From Patescibacteria group bacterium (lineage in GTDB: Bacteria; Patescibacteriota; UBA1384; 2-12-FULL-50-11), in the NCBI GenBank assembly GCA_022843855.1, contig JALHMV010000008.1:1-34498 (forward strand): DNA of 34,498 nt. The letters are read 5' to 3'. The first letter of the stretch is position 1, and every line of letters starts with the position of its first letter. The notes beneath the pieces were generated by a model. That model searched no databases. It was not told where the DNA came from and saw only the letters and a program-made list of their open reading frames with translations. Shown here in pieces: positions 7,633 to 17,800 of this stretch. The translations under genes and the position numbers were made by a program.

Positions 7633-10600
7633 TTAATCGAACATTTCTCCCTGCGTGGCTGTTGGTGCCGACGCTTGTTCTTGCGACAACCGCATGATCT
7701 CGGGCCAGGATTGGACAAGGCCGTTGTAGCTGAGCGCTTCGGCGGCGCGTTTTTTGCGTTCGCAGAGGGTGTAGAGGCGGTAGCAGAGTTCGCGGGCGGT
7801 TTCTGCTCTGGCTCCTAGTTGGGCAGCGATACGGGCGGCGGCCGATTCGCCGTCTTTTTCGAGGACGCGAACGAGTTGATGCACCATATCCCAGACGGTT
7901 AGGCGGCCGTCGCTTTCCGGCGTCCAGTTTTCCTGAAGCTCGTCGGGCCGGAACAGACGGACCTTGCCGGCCTTTGCTTCAAGGATCGGGCTTGTACGCG
8001 GATCGGCCATCTCGGCGATCGATGTGTTCTTGGCTTTTGAGAGCGTTTCGGCACGGCCGTATTCGCCCGCCTCGAAGCCAAATTCCTCGAACCACGCAAG
8101 TGCCCAGCGGGTGTCGGCGTCGAAATCGCCTTCCTGCTCGGCCAGCACCTCGTCGAGCGTCTGGTTAATCAGCGCCAGAGCATCACGGACCGAGAGCGGC
8201 TTGCCCTCGGCATCCAGAATCTTTTCATACCTTGTGTAAACCGCCATTCCCGGCCCGATCGCCGCCTGTGCAAGATCGACCGGTGCGATGTTGCCGCGCT
8301 GGAGATGTCGAAGAGCGTCGGGAAGTTCGGATTTGAGCGCGTTGACGAATTCACGACGTGTCACTGTGGTAGCGTCCACAATTCGTTTTCGGCACACCAA
8401 CACAATACTTGAGGCAAGCACATTTACGCCCGTCTTTACGCCAGTCGGTCTTTCGGTTCGTACCGGCCAAGTTCCCGATACTGCGAATTCAGCACGAATT
8501 ACCGCATCCAAAAAAGTCTCCCATCCAGTACTTGCGGTACCGCCGCCAGTCTCCGTTTCGGCCTGCTTAAACGCATAATAAATTGTCACAGGAAAAGCAG
8601 GATGGGCCGCCGAGGACAGACGGTTCATTGCCATAGTCATTCCTTCGAGAAAGAACTGTTCCGCTTTCGCCTTGCTGGCATGTCGAAAAGGGGTCGCAAT
8701 GAGTTCCTCGACTTTGGGAACCGTCAGCGTCGAAAAGAGGTCCGCAAATACGGGCTTCAGCGACCGACGCAACCAGATATAAAAGAAGTCCGAAAGGTCA
8801 GCGTAACCAATATTGTCATAATAAGGCGGATCGGTGGAAACAACCTTCCCGTCCGATAGGTTTTGAGATTGAGCATCTAATCGATGTGTATGGCCGGTAG
8901 CTTTCCCAAAGTGATCTCCAAAGTTCTGTATCGTCTTAACGATGAAATCCAAACACTTGTGCCAACTGGCCGCCTCGCAGAAGGGATTAACCTCGCCAAA
9001 ATCCCACGTCATTGAAAGTGTTTGACGCGAAAACATGTTTACAACAAGTTCATGTGCTGGATTGCTGCTCCAGACCGATAGCGTTGAAAACTGCATCATC
9101 AATCGATCTAGATTGAATGCTAGATAAACAGCAATTGCATTCGCATAGGTCAAACTGGGTCTCGCTGCGTCATGTTCGGCATGCTCCCGCTCCCCTCGGT
9201 CAACCACTTTCTTTCGATCATTAGCGATTCTTTCACGCACCTCGGAGATTAAATCAGAGAAGGTCGAGAGAGCCAGTAACTGACGAGGCGTAAATAAATC
9301 GCGCCATCGCTTCATCCCATATTCCTGAACCCGGAAACCGAGGGCCTTTTCAGGAAGGTCTGTGTCAGGCACATTTTGAGGAACCGCTACCCGCGCAAGT
9401 GCTTCAATGTCAGACGTTGGGGAGATGTAAACACGCCCACTTTCTCCTTCAAGAGCAACCGCCATTAGGCGAGCCCCCATTTGACCTTGCTTTCCTTGAG
9501 ATCTTAGATACTCGAATGGCATAGGCGTGCGGGAAACAAGGCAGAAGAAACTTGTGCCACTACTACCGTTCTTTGTCCCATATTTAGCCAACTCAGATTT
9601 CTCGGCTCCTCCGACTTTGACCTCGAAGCGGTAATCTTTTCCATCAACGACCGGTTGCACGAAAGTCTCTTTCCCTACCTTCTTGGAAAGCATGAACGAT
9701 GACGCCAATGGCACATCTATATCGCGAAACGCTGGGTTCGGACTCTTCACCGTCCGTGCCCAGATCCACGCAATGACGGTTAGCTTTTTTCCGATGTATT
9801 TTTTGAGGTCCGGGCGATCCTTTGCTACTTCCTCGGTGATCTCGACCTTTGGGTAAAGATGGCCGATACGTTTTTCGGCTTCGTCGCGCATCCATCTGCC
9901 GTAGTAGCGGACGTCTTCGGCAAGACCCTCGGCTCCTTTCCAAACCTTCAGAGCCTTTTCCGTGTCGCTCCTCGATTGCCATTCAGGGTTGACCGGCGGC
10001 ATCCCGGCAAATTTCGGCGGTATCTCGATCATCGCCTTGTTGATCAGCACCGCTACCGGGTTGAGGTCCGAAGCATAAGCCTCAAGCCCCAGCCGCTGCG
10101 CCTCAAGCGGCAAAGCGCCGCCGCCCGCAAACGGATCGTGAAACGCTGGCAGCTTGTTCCGGTCAAAAAGCTCCTTCGCCCGCGGATGATCGGCATTATC
10201 CGCACAAGTTCGTCGCCAACTCTGCCAGATCTCCGCCCGGGCCTTATCAAGCACCGTCTCGTTCGTCGTGTTTTCCCAAAGAACAAGCTCCTCGATGATC
10301 TTGAACAGCCGGTCGCGTTCCTGCTCCGCGATAATGTCGTCCAGAGTCGGCTCCGGCCCCGGATCGGGCGAATCAATACCGGCCTCATCTGCCTTTCTCT
10401 TTACTTCGGTTGCGGTAACCCAAACCGGATGCCGATCCTTGAGCACTTTCTCCGCTTTTTTGCGCAGCTTGTCGTCCATCTTCAGCGTATCGACATACTC
10501 CGAAGGATCATCCACCATTTGCGAAAAAATAACCGCCCTCGCTGCCGCCAAAGGCCGCCTAGCCCACCACAAATGCAGTGTGCTCGGATGCCCGTGTCGT

Positions 10601-10680
10601 ATAGACTTCTCCCTTGCCGACGCCTTATTTATCGCCTCAAGCGGCAAAGCTACTTCGATCAGTTTCTTTCTTAACTTCAT
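7633..10680 (-). CDS. DUF1156-family DNA methyltransferase
   Basis: The product is 1015 aa. The N-terminus ([19 protein letters not shown], then [19 protein letters not shown]) is the DUF1156 signature. SAM-binding motif I is DPFAGGG (182-188) and the amino-methylase catalytic motif is DPPYYDN (617-623), so N6-adenine or N4-cytosine methylation is expected. The role in defence would be marking self DNA for the operon's ATPase and nuclease partners. Base composition is uneven: the two ends (about 9850-10680 and 7640-8330) are visibly GC-richer than the centre (about 8340-9800), which hints at exchange of an internal segment. The first 147 bp and the first 63 bp recur upstream as decayed copies at 11447-11593 and 12073-12135. 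The gene is followed closely by the 299-aa gene. Confidence 0.92.
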   Translation of the reverse strand: MKLRKKLIEVALPLEAINKASAREKSIRHGHPSTLHLWWARRPLAAARAVIFSQMVDDPSEYVDTLKMDDKLRKKAEKVLKDRHPVWVTATEVKRKADEAGIDSPDPGPEPTLDDIIAEQERDRLFKIIEELVLWENTTNETVLDKARAEIWQSWRRTCADNADHPRAKELFDRNKLPAFHDPFAGGGALPLEAQRLGLEAYASDLNPVAVLINKAMIEIPPKFAGMPPVNPEWQSRSDTEKALKVWKGAEGLAEDVRYYGRWMRDEAEKRIGHLYPKVEITEEVAKDRPDLKKYIGKKLTVIAWIWARTVKSPNPAFRDIDVPLASSFMLSKKVGKETFVQPVVDGKDYRFEVKVGGAEKSELAKYGTKNGSSGTSFFCLVSRTPMPFEYLRSQGKQGQMGARLMAVALEGESGRVYISPTSDIEALARVAVPQNVPDTDLPEKALGFRVQEYGMKRWRDLFTPRQLLALSTFSDLISEVRERIANDRKKVVDRGEREHAEHDAARPSLTYANAIAVYLAFNLDRLMMQFSTLSVWSSNPAHELVVNMFSRQTLSMTWDFGEVNPFCEAASWHKCLDFIVKTIQNFGDHFGKATGHTHRLDAQSQNLSDGKVVSTDPPYYDNIGYADLSDFFYIWLRRSLKPVFADLFSTLTVPKVEELIATPFRHASKAKAEQFFLEGMTMAMNRLSSAAHPAFPVTIYYAFKQAETETGGGTASTGWETFLDAVIRAEFAVSGTWPVRTERPTGVKTGVNVLASSIVLVCRKRIVDATTVTRREFVNALKSELPDALRHLQRGNIAPVDLAQAAIGPGMAVYTRYEKILDAEGKPLSVRDALALINQTLDEVLAEQEGDFDADTRWALAWFEEFGFEAGEYGRAETLSKAKNTSIAEMADPRTSPILEAKAGKVRLFRPDELQENWTPESDGRLTVWDMVHQLVRVLEKDGESAAARIAAQLGARAETARELCYRLYTLCERKKRAAEALSYNGLVQSWPEIMRLSQEQASAPTATQGEMFD

Positions 10681-10708
10681 AGAACCATTAGGAGTAAAAT
10701 TAAGCCGA

Positions 10709-11329
10709 TTATCCGTTGACCCGAGAGTCAGATCCGGGGCGTGGTCTCCCCCTCCGTTTTTGGGAGATGAACCATCGAAGAGCAGAGACTAGCGTCGACG
10801 TCCGATAAGTGAGGTCGTCCATTTCGCAAACCCATTCACCTGATCTTTGAAAGATGCCCCACTTCCGACCATCCGAGAAGACGCCGTGAAGTTCCATGCA
10901 GTCACCAAGAAAATTCCCCAGTGACTTAAAAGTTGTTCCGAGGCCCAAATACGACAAGTATTTTTTCATGCCATTGTCGTCAGATTCGGGCTTCCAGTCG
11001 GCTGGGGTATGCTGCCAGGCGACGACTCCGTGAATCTCGATTACTCCGCCGCTAACAAACCAGACCCATTTGTCTTCCTCCGTCCTGTAGTACGCAAGTC
11101 GTGTTTTCGCGGCATCGTCTTCGTTTTTAGTTGCAATCAGGTACAGACCGTCGACGCTTGGTTTCTCCGGAAGTGCTATCCATCGATGTGCCGTTTCGAA
11201 GCCCTGCATAAACGCGCGTGACCATGTCTTACGGAGTGTCGGGCTATCACGGTGTCCTTTCTCCTCAACGAAGAAAGTGTAGAATCGGGGAAGATCCGTC
11301 GCCAACCGTTTTGCAATATCTTTATTCAT
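10709..11329 (-). CDS. Accessory protein, possibly DUF551-like
   Basis: The product is 206 aa, ATG start, without a clear Shine-Dalgarno sequence. Residues about 55-115 contain the pattern KPSVDGLYLIAT ... WVWFVSGGVIEIHGVVAWQ, in which a 'D-G-x-Y' strand is followed by a Trp-rich strand; this resembles DUF551-type proteins common in phages and islands, but the match is weak. The C-terminus is basic (QKRRGRPRPGSD). It lies between a decayed DUF1156 start (11423-11593) and the intact methylase, 28 bp before the methylase ATG, so it looks like a cassette inserted at the methylase start. Function unknown. Confidence 0.65.
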   Translation of the reverse strand: MNKDIAKRLATDLPRFYTFFVEEKGHRDSPTLRKTWSRAFMQGFETAHRWIALPEKPSVDGLYLIATKNEDDAAKTRLAYYRTEEDKWVWFVSGGVIEIHGVVAWQHTPADWKPESDDNGMKKYLSYLGLGTTFKSLGNFLGDCMELHGVFSDGRKWGIFQRSGEWVCEMDDLTYRTSTLVSALRWFISQKRRGRPRPGSDSRVNG

Positions 11330-11422
11330 ACTTTTACCAATCGTGCACGAATCGCTGCGTCACCCTTCAGCACGGCTGTTTTGCGGAGCTGATCAATTCA
11401 ACTAAACTACATTTCACGCTGG

Positions 11423-11593
11423 TTACTCCAAAATCTTCCTTCTGCCCGCCCTAGCCGCCGCCAACGGCCGCCTAGCCCACCACAAATGCAGCGTACTGGG
11501 ATGCCCATGCCGAATCGACTTCTCCCTCGCCGACACCTTGTTTATCGCCTTGAGCGGTAACGCTACTTCGATAAGTCTTTTTCTGAGTTCCAT
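11423..11593 (-). pseudogene. Truncated copy of the DUF1156 gene 5' end (56 codons)
   Basis: A short reading frame begins [20 protein letters not shown] and continues through the DUF1156 signature to [10 protein letters not shown], then leaves the homology and stops after 56 codons. Bases 11447-11593 align without gaps to the first 147 bp of the intact methylase gene (10534-10680), about 80% identical by eye. The protein similarity is higher than the DNA similarity, so the parent copy was once under selection. A functional 56-aa product is unlikely. It sits between the 128-aa and 206-aa genes. Confidence 0.85.
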
Positions 11594-11666
11594 TATTCCA
11601 CGATCAAATCGGGACGCCCTTTACCGTGAGAGTCTCGCAATCAATGCCAGCTACCGAGAAGACGAT

Positions 11667-12053
11667 CTAACTAACCCACCCTAGCTCTTCGAGCGCTACC
11701 GCAACCTCCGGGCGCATGAACATCGCCATCGGGGCATACCAGATGCAAATGCCGATCAGCCATAGCTCGCCATCGTAGTTGCGAGGCTTGCCGTATCCCA
11801 TCTCCGTCAGCAGGAGCTTCGCCACTTCGCCATACTGCCGGTTAACTGTTCGCCAGCTCTCTATCCCGCATAGACGAGCAAGTTCCTGCACCGTGGCAAC
11901 ATGGCCCGGCGACCCGTAGTGGGCCCGCAGAAGCGAAAGCTGCATATCCGACAGGCGTGGCCTGATAGCTTCGAATCCTTTCTTATACTCCTGCGGGGAT
12001 GGCGAGACCGGAAATGCCCGCATGGATCTGGATGGCTCATTTATTTTTTTCAT
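11667..12053 (-). CDS. Small winged-helix-like accessory protein of restriction islands
   Basis: The product is 128 aa; the ATG at 12053 is used, with an alternative at 12023 and no strong ribosome binding site at either. The core (RPRLSDMQLSLLRAHYGSPG, then ATVQELARLCG) and the ending MRPEVAVALEELGWV match my memory of a small uncharacterised family often encoded beside, or fused to, HNH and restriction proteins; the LLRAHY to LARLCG part reads like a helix-turn-helix. It lies between two decayed DUF1156 starts inside the operon. Its role is unknown; DNA binding is inferred. Confidence 0.65.
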   Translation of the reverse strand: MKKINEPSRSMRAFPVSPSPQEYKKGFEAIRPRLSDMQLSLLRAHYGSPGHVATVQELARLCGIESWRTVNRQYGEVAKLLLTEMGYGKPRNYDGELWLIGICIWYAPMAMFMRPEVAVALEELGWVS

Positions 12054-12072
12054 ATTTTGTATTTGGTCTGTC

Positions 12073-12135
12073 CAATCGATTCTTTACCGCCTCCAACGGC
12101 AGCCCTACATCGATAAATTTCTTTCTTAGTTACAT
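12073..12135 (-). pseudogene. Older decayed copy of the DUF1156 gene start (about 21 codons)
   Basis: Read from the ATG at 12135 the sequence gives M-stop-LRKKFIDVGLPLEAVKNRL, which matches [20 protein letters not shown] of the intact methylase, with the second codon mutated to TAA. By my count 45 of 63 bases match the first 63 bp of the methylase gene without gaps. It is shorter and more diverged than the copy at 11423-11593, so it is probably the older remnant. It lies 10 bp downstream of the ArdC/ImmA-like gene. Confidence 0.75.
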
Positions 12136-12144
12136 CGCGCCTTA

Positions 12145-13128
12145 CTATTGAGCCTTCTTCTTCGGTCTCAGCGGCAGATAATCCTTCCCCATCTTCTCGA
12201 TAAGAGTTACGGCACGCAGGATCGTATCAACACTTATCTCAGGCACTTCGCCTTTGGCAGCCTGCAGATACCCCGATAAATACTCGTCGGATGTCGTCTC
12301 GATGCCGAGACGACCGCAAACCAAATAGGAAACAGATTCTGCCTCGAACTCTTCAGCTACTCGTGATCGACCGGACCGGTTCGGCCACCATTTGGGGTCG
12401 GGCGTACCCAAGTGACCGCAATACAAATGACCGAGTTCGTGGACAAGCGTTGCGTATCGAGCTTCTTTAGATAAATGCGTGCTCAGGAGCATTTCATAAC
12501 GCTTTGGCACCGTCTCGTAGGTCAGATCCGGCCTTTTGGATTTAACGGCGTTGAGAGTACCCGGATTTGGTGCCCGCCTAATCGACCCGGCGAGCTGTGA
12601 CCCAGCCTGATGATCCGAAATGCTGATACCATCTCGCTTCGCGTTCGCGATCGTAAGATCGAGTTCGTTCCCGATTGTTCCTCTTCGTATATCGAACGGA
12701 TTGACGACTTCGGGCGGCAGCGGTCGAGCCCAGGGCCCCGGCTCCACATCGGTAACGTCGAACACAAACATAACCGGCCCCATCGGCCGCAGTATCGTTA
12801 TGGGCGTTGCCGAAACCTTTACATTATAACCATACCGCTCAGACCATCGTTTAGGGGTTGCAACATACTTCGCACCCGGTCTCTGAGTATGAATAAGCAT
12901 GGCGTTGAACGGTGAATAGAATCTGAACCCCTTGACGAAGTTCAATAATTTCATGTATTCATTACCCGAGCGGTACTTACCGGCGATTGCAAAGAGTTCG
13001 TCGAGGCCATCCTTGATGTCTGCACGAGTTGGGTCTATGCCGTCCTTCTGCACGCCCTCCTCGCTGTCGAGAGGCTCATCAGGTTCGTCGAATAAAGTAA
13101 GCTGCCGATGGCACGGGCGATCTAACAT
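12145..13128 (-). CDS. ArdC/ImmA-like metallopeptidase (possible antirestriction protein)
   Basis: The product is 327 aa from the ATG at 13128, chosen because GAGG lies at good spacing; the track's TTG at 13140 overlaps the previous stop codon. Residues about 45-130 (YSPFNAMLIHTQRPG, VATPKRWSERYG, ILRPMGPVMFVFDVTDVEP) match the ArdC N-terminal ssDNA-binding-type region. A zinc peptidase part follows with HELGH (about 222-226) and a downstream EFEAES helix that would give the third ligand, as in ImmA/IrrE and SprT-like families. ArdC proteins protect incoming DNA from restriction; ImmA/IrrE peptidases cleave repressors. Either role would suit a mobile island that carries its own restriction genes. 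It starts 8 bp after the DUF262 stop codon, with its ribosome binding site overlapping that stop. Confidence 0.8.
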   Translation of the reverse strand: MLDRPCHRQLTLFDEPDEPLDSEEGVQKDGIDPTRADIKDGLDELFAIAGKYRSGNEYMKLLNFVKGFRFYSPFNAMLIHTQRPGAKYVATPKRWSERYGYNVKVSATPITILRPMGPVMFVFDVTDVEPGPWARPLPPEVVNPFDIRRGTIGNELDLTIANAKRDGISISDHQAGSQLAGSIRRAPNPGTLNAVKSKRPDLTYETVPKRYEMLLSTHLSKEARYATLVHELGHLYCGHLGTPDPKWWPNRSGRSRVAEEFEAESVSYLVCGRLGIETTSDEYLSGYLQAAKGEVPEISVDTILRAVTLIEKMGKDYLPLRPKKKAQ

Positions 13129-13136
13129 TCTTATCC

Positions 13137-14846
13137 TCAATACGCGATATTCGGGGATTCGAGGTCGGTCGCCCCAGTAATACCCGTTACCCGCTTTATT
13201 TCATTCCAGAGCCGCTCCTGTCGCCAAACCAGAAAGCCCTGATAATCGTCAGTCCAAAATGGAGAAATATCGCCTGTCGGCAAGCAGTGCGATTCCAAGA
13301 TCGCGTCGAACGGAAATCCAGTCGTTTCCTTGATTGTCCGAAGATAATCGGACGGAGCCCGATTACTGATCTTCTTATTCGTGGTTCCATCGATTAATGT
13401 GCGATTTACAATGCAGTCGCGTTCCCTAGAACTGTCGATATTCTTGACCTTCTGAAGGAAGTCAGCAGGAAAGATATGGTGATCGTCGATCGACTCCTCT
13501 TTCATAAGTTTTCCGGTGATCACCGCCTGCGTATGAAAATCGCGGGCAGGAGATCCAGAACTGAGGATAAGGCAGATGGTTCCTCTATAGATCGCCCTCT
13601 GGCGAGGCGTCACATCCCGCAACGAGTTTGGATCGAAGCGGAGCGTACTGACGGACTCGGGCTCAGTCTCGGCAGCAAACCATCGGAGCAATTCCGTTAA
13701 GTCTTTTGCTCCCTGACTGTTTGGGGCATTCTCATAAGACTGGCCGAAAACCGAACACCAGAACCATCGTTTAATTTTCTCCCGGTTTGCCCCCGACTTT
13801 GCGGTGTTGTCGGGGCCTGACTTCGCGAGTACAGCAGTGATCGGCACCATCATCGTTGCATAAGGCATCCATTTAGGGAGGACTACCCCGCAATCGTCTC
13901 GAAGTATGGTAAGGCCGTCGGCAGCAGCTCGAACAACTTTGGGCCACCACTCGTTGAAGTCTGCAGCAGTTAAGTTGAGTACGTCGCTCTTTTTACACGA
14001 AGGTGCGGGACGACTGAGCAAGGCGATCGCCTGCAATAGGTAATACGGATCAACATCGAACTCAGCAATGATCGGATGCTCCTCTCTCGAAATGTCCCAA
14101 ATCTCGCGCAGGCGAATCCCGTCCTTCCAGAAGCGAGCGGTTAGTAACTCAAACACCGTAAGTTTAACGCCTGTTCGGTTCAAGGTTTCAAAAATCGTAC
14201 AAAGAGCATCTGCCGTGGTCGAATCGGCGAGAGTTACAACCGGAAAATGGTAGTCGTCGATGGTTTTGATCCAAGCATCATTCAAATCTTTGAGATTTTT
14301 CATCAAACTGGCCCGCTCATCCGAGGGCAGCGGATGCGTCACCTCAAACAGCCATTCGAGAAAACCGCCGGCCCCACCTTTAAGGACGCTTAGCGGTAGG
14401 ATCATTTCTCGGGCCTGGGTCTCGAAGTCTTCCAACTCGCGCACCCTACGGGTCGTTCTCCGAAGGTGGAAAATCGCCTCTTCAAAGTCGAAACCATCGA
14501 GTAACTTTCGGATATTCAGATAGTACCGGTGGTCACCTTCCCCATAAAACGCCTGGTAAAGTGAGGTAAGTCTCTGCTGACCATCAAGTACCAAAAATGT
14601 ATGGATTCGTCCATCGGATTTTGGTGCCCCTTCAAACTCGCGGGAAGCAAACACACGTTCTTTATCGCGAACCCGCAACAGGCTTCCCGCCGGATGGTTG
14701 TTGGCAATCGATACAATAAGCTCTTGTGTAGCACTCGGATCCCAAACAAAATCTCGTTGAAAATCCGGCAAAACCATATTCCGAGAATGAACGTCTGCGA
14801 GAAGTTCCTTGAGTGCCTTGGGGTTTGTATCTTCAAAAATACTCAT
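13137..14846 (-). CDS. DUF262/DUF1524 protein, GmrSD-like type IV restriction nuclease
   Basis: The product is 569 aa. The N-terminal DUF262 domain (ParB/Srx-fold NTPase-nuclease) shows VLPDFQRDFVWDP (25-37) and the DGQQR motif (88-92). The C-terminus carries the DUF1524 HNH-type nuclease motif DDHHIFP (454-460), followed by RDCIVNRTLID and KKISNRAPSDYL. This is the single-chain arrangement of GmrSD-type enzymes, which cut modified phage DNA. The ATG overlaps the helicase stop codon (ATGA), so the two are co-translated and probably act together. Whether it targets modified DNA, or instead serves as nuclease for the methylase-based system here, cannot be told from sequence. Confidence 0.88.
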   Translation of the reverse strand: MSIFEDTNPKALKELLADVHSRNMVLPDFQRDFVWDPSATQELIVSIANNHPAGSLLRVRDKERVFASREFEGAPKSDGRIHTFLVLDGQQRLTSLYQAFYGEGDHRYYLNIRKLLDGFDFEEAIFHLRRTTRRVRELEDFETQAREMILPLSVLKGGAGGFLEWLFEVTHPLPSDERASLMKNLKDLNDAWIKTIDDYHFPVVTLADSTTADALCTIFETLNRTGVKLTVFELLTARFWKDGIRLREIWDISREEHPIIAEFDVDPYYLLQAIALLSRPAPSCKKSDVLNLTAADFNEWWPKVVRAAADGLTILRDDCGVVLPKWMPYATMMVPITAVLAKSGPDNTAKSGANREKIKRWFWCSVFGQSYENAPNSQGAKDLTELLRWFAAETEPESVSTLRFDPNSLRDVTPRQRAIYRGTICLILSSGSPARDFHTQAVITGKLMKEESIDDHHIFPADFLQKVKNIDSSRERDCIVNRTLIDGTTNKKISNRAPSDYLRTIKETTGFPFDAILESHCLPTGDISPFWTDDYQGFLVWRQERLWNEIKRVTGITGATDLESPNIAY

Positions 14847-17800
14847 GATGGTTCTCCTGCCTGTGCCAGCATCTCAGCAAAGCTGTAATTAATGCTCGTT
14901 ACGCCAAAGTCCGGTTCACGCTTGAATGGCTCGCGAACATAATGAACTTTATGGGTCTCGTCATCAAAAAATTCAACGATCGCGAGAATGAAGTCCTCCG
15001 GCTTGTTTAACGAGTATAGAATCTCATTCTTTGTAACTGTGATCGTCTCCGCCCCACTGACTCTTCCTTTCACCTCGACGAACCGCAGTTTGCCGGTACC
15101 AGGAACCCGGCTTTCAATGTCATAACCAAGTTTCTCGAATTCACGGTCGGTAGGTTCAAATCCAAGGTTCCTTTCGATCCCCATCACAATTTCCCGCGCC
15201 TTTGCAGCAGAGATTTGCGTGTTGATGGAATTGCCGTTTGGTCTTTCGGGATCTCCAGTCATTTTCGCGATCATTCCAGCGGGCACAACCAACATTCCGC
15301 CTAAAATCACAGGAGGCAGCGGCGAGATCTGACGTTCGAGTGCAAGGTCGGATAGTCTCTTTTGCAGGCGAGCTTGCAGGATATCGGCCCTCTTACGGGC
15401 TTCGTCAGAGTTGAGTTTCGCATTGACCTTACCTGATTGCTCTTGCAGTTTTAGCTGTTCGGCTCGGTGATCCCAGTGATTGATCTCCTTGGTCAAACGA
15501 TCCTTCACGGCTGCCTCGGTCTTGTCTATCAGGACGATCTTGGGGTCGCGTACCTCGGCAAGGTGCTCTGGCACAACCGTCTCGATCGCGTGGCCTTGTG
15601 CCTTCATTTCCAGATCGCGTGAGACCCAGCCGCATTCTGGCCGGTCGAGTATCTGGTCGATCCCCGGCTCGCCGTCCGCAAGGGGTCGGTAGTCAAGATA
15701 TGGCGCGTAGTGCAGATGTCTCGCCTGTCCATCAGAATCAATCTCCACGTACAGGATTTGTTTTGAAATTACCCGTCGATCACCATTTCTGGTTCTCGAT
15801 GCGTCTTGTATGGCATGTTCCAGGAAGAACACTACCCGAGGCTGGACACCTGTATCACGCTCATCCACCAGCACCACTCCGCGGCGCAACAGGTCGCGGT
15901 CTCGTTCGAGAATTAGATCGATCGTTGCTTCGAGCAGAGGATGGCCCGGACACACAAACGCGGCGAGCGGTTGGCCCTGTGGAGCGATAAGAGCTTTATC
16001 AAACGCGACACGTTCATAACGAGGCTGAACCGGTTCACCGATCCCGATAAGACGATCTCGGTTGCGAATCACGGCCGGAACATTCGTGATCTCGTATCGC
16101 CTCGGTTCACGCTGCTTAATGGCTCCGCCAAGACGTTGGAAAGCCTCTATGAAAAACGATTCAATGTAGTGGGGCTGCAGTCGGCGAGCATCGGCCCGCT
16201 CCATATCCTCACGGATCCGGTTCACTCGTCGCGTATCCATTGAATCGCGAACCAGGGCTCGCTCATCAAAAAGGTCGCGGATTTCATCTGGATCAAAAGC
16301 TGACTCGACCGCCTGGGTCAAGCGAGCCCGAATCTCCGGTCGCTCACCGTATCGGATCGCTTCGATCAGAAGTTGCCGCAATGCGTGTCCCTGAAACTGA
16401 AGTTTCCCGAGCACATCAAAGACCTGACCGCCGAGTGCCTTCCGAGCCTCCTCGAGTTTTTCGAGCAGTCGTCGGTATACATCACCCTCCCTGGTCTCAT
16501 CCGCGACCAAGTTCCATAGATGGCAAACTTCCGTCTGTCCTATTCGATGAATTCGGCCAAACCTTTGTTCGAGCCGGTTCGGATTCCAAGGTAGGTCATA
16601 ATTGACCATCAGATGGGCTCGTTGTAGATTGATGCCTTCACCCGCAGCATCCGTCGCGAGTAGAACCTGAACCTCGGGATCGTGCCGGAAAGCCTCCTGG
16701 GCGTTTAATCTTTCTTGCCTGCCGATCCCGCCGTGGATCACAACAACAGACCTATCTCGACCGAGCAGGGTCTTGATACGAGTTTCAAGGTAGTTTAGCG
16801 TGTCGCGGTGTTCGGTAAATATAACGAGCTTCTGTTGGGACGAACGAACGAATTCTGGAGAGTTTGAATCACTCTTTTCAGCCTTCCCGGCTGAGAATAT
16901 CTCATTCAGTAGCGAGGCAAGTTCTACCCATTTCTTATCTTCGCCGCTATGTCGTACAGCGAAAGCAAGCGATTCGAGTTGTTTTAGGGTTGCTATCTCT
17001 GCCTTTAGTTCATCGATCGTTCCCGCCGCGGTCGCTTGGTCAAGTATCTGCTCTTCAGCAAGCTCCGCTTCCTGATCAGGAGCATCATCGAAGTCCTCCA
17101 GATCCTCAACATCAAACAGTTCTTCAAATTTTGGTATTAGGATGCCAACGCTACCACCCCGAGCCAGGATTTCCATCTCGCGGAGTCTGCTCTCCAATCG
17201 CTCTCGACGGCGACGGAGTGACTGGTAGATTGCCTCGGGCGACGAAGCAAGCCTGCGCTGCAGGATCGTCAAAGCAAATCCTACCGTACCGGCCCGTTTA
17301 TCATTCTGAAGGGCCTCAGCCCGATTGAATTCTTCACGCACATAATCGGTTACAGACTTATAGAGAGCAGCCTCCGCTCCAGATAGTCGATATGGAACCG
17401 TATAGGCTATTCGTTCAGGGAAAAGAGGTGTCGCGTCGAACTTAAGGAGACTCTCTTTTACCATCCGTCGCATCATGTCCGATACATCGGCTACGTGAAC
17501 GCCATCCCGGAATTTCCCCTCAAAGCGATCACCGTCAAGCAAAGCCATGAAGAGTTGGAAATCCTCTTCTTTCCCGTTGTGCGGGGTGGCCGTCATCAGG
17601 AGAAAATTTCGTGTGATGGTCGAGAGCAACTGAGCCAATCGATACCGCTTGGTATACTTGACCTCGCCGCCAAAGAACGTTGCCGACATCTTATGGGCTT
17701 CGTCGCAGATGATAAGATCCCAACCAGCATCAGGAGCCTTGAGTTTCTCCTGAACATCCTCGTTTCTGGACAACTTATCCAGTCTCGCTATGCAGAGCTT

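Noticed and set aside
9859-10674. 271-aa plus-strand ORF opposite the DUF1156 methylase
   Set aside because: It is an antisense shadow of the GC-rich methylase start; the methylase frame has clear motifs and this one has none.
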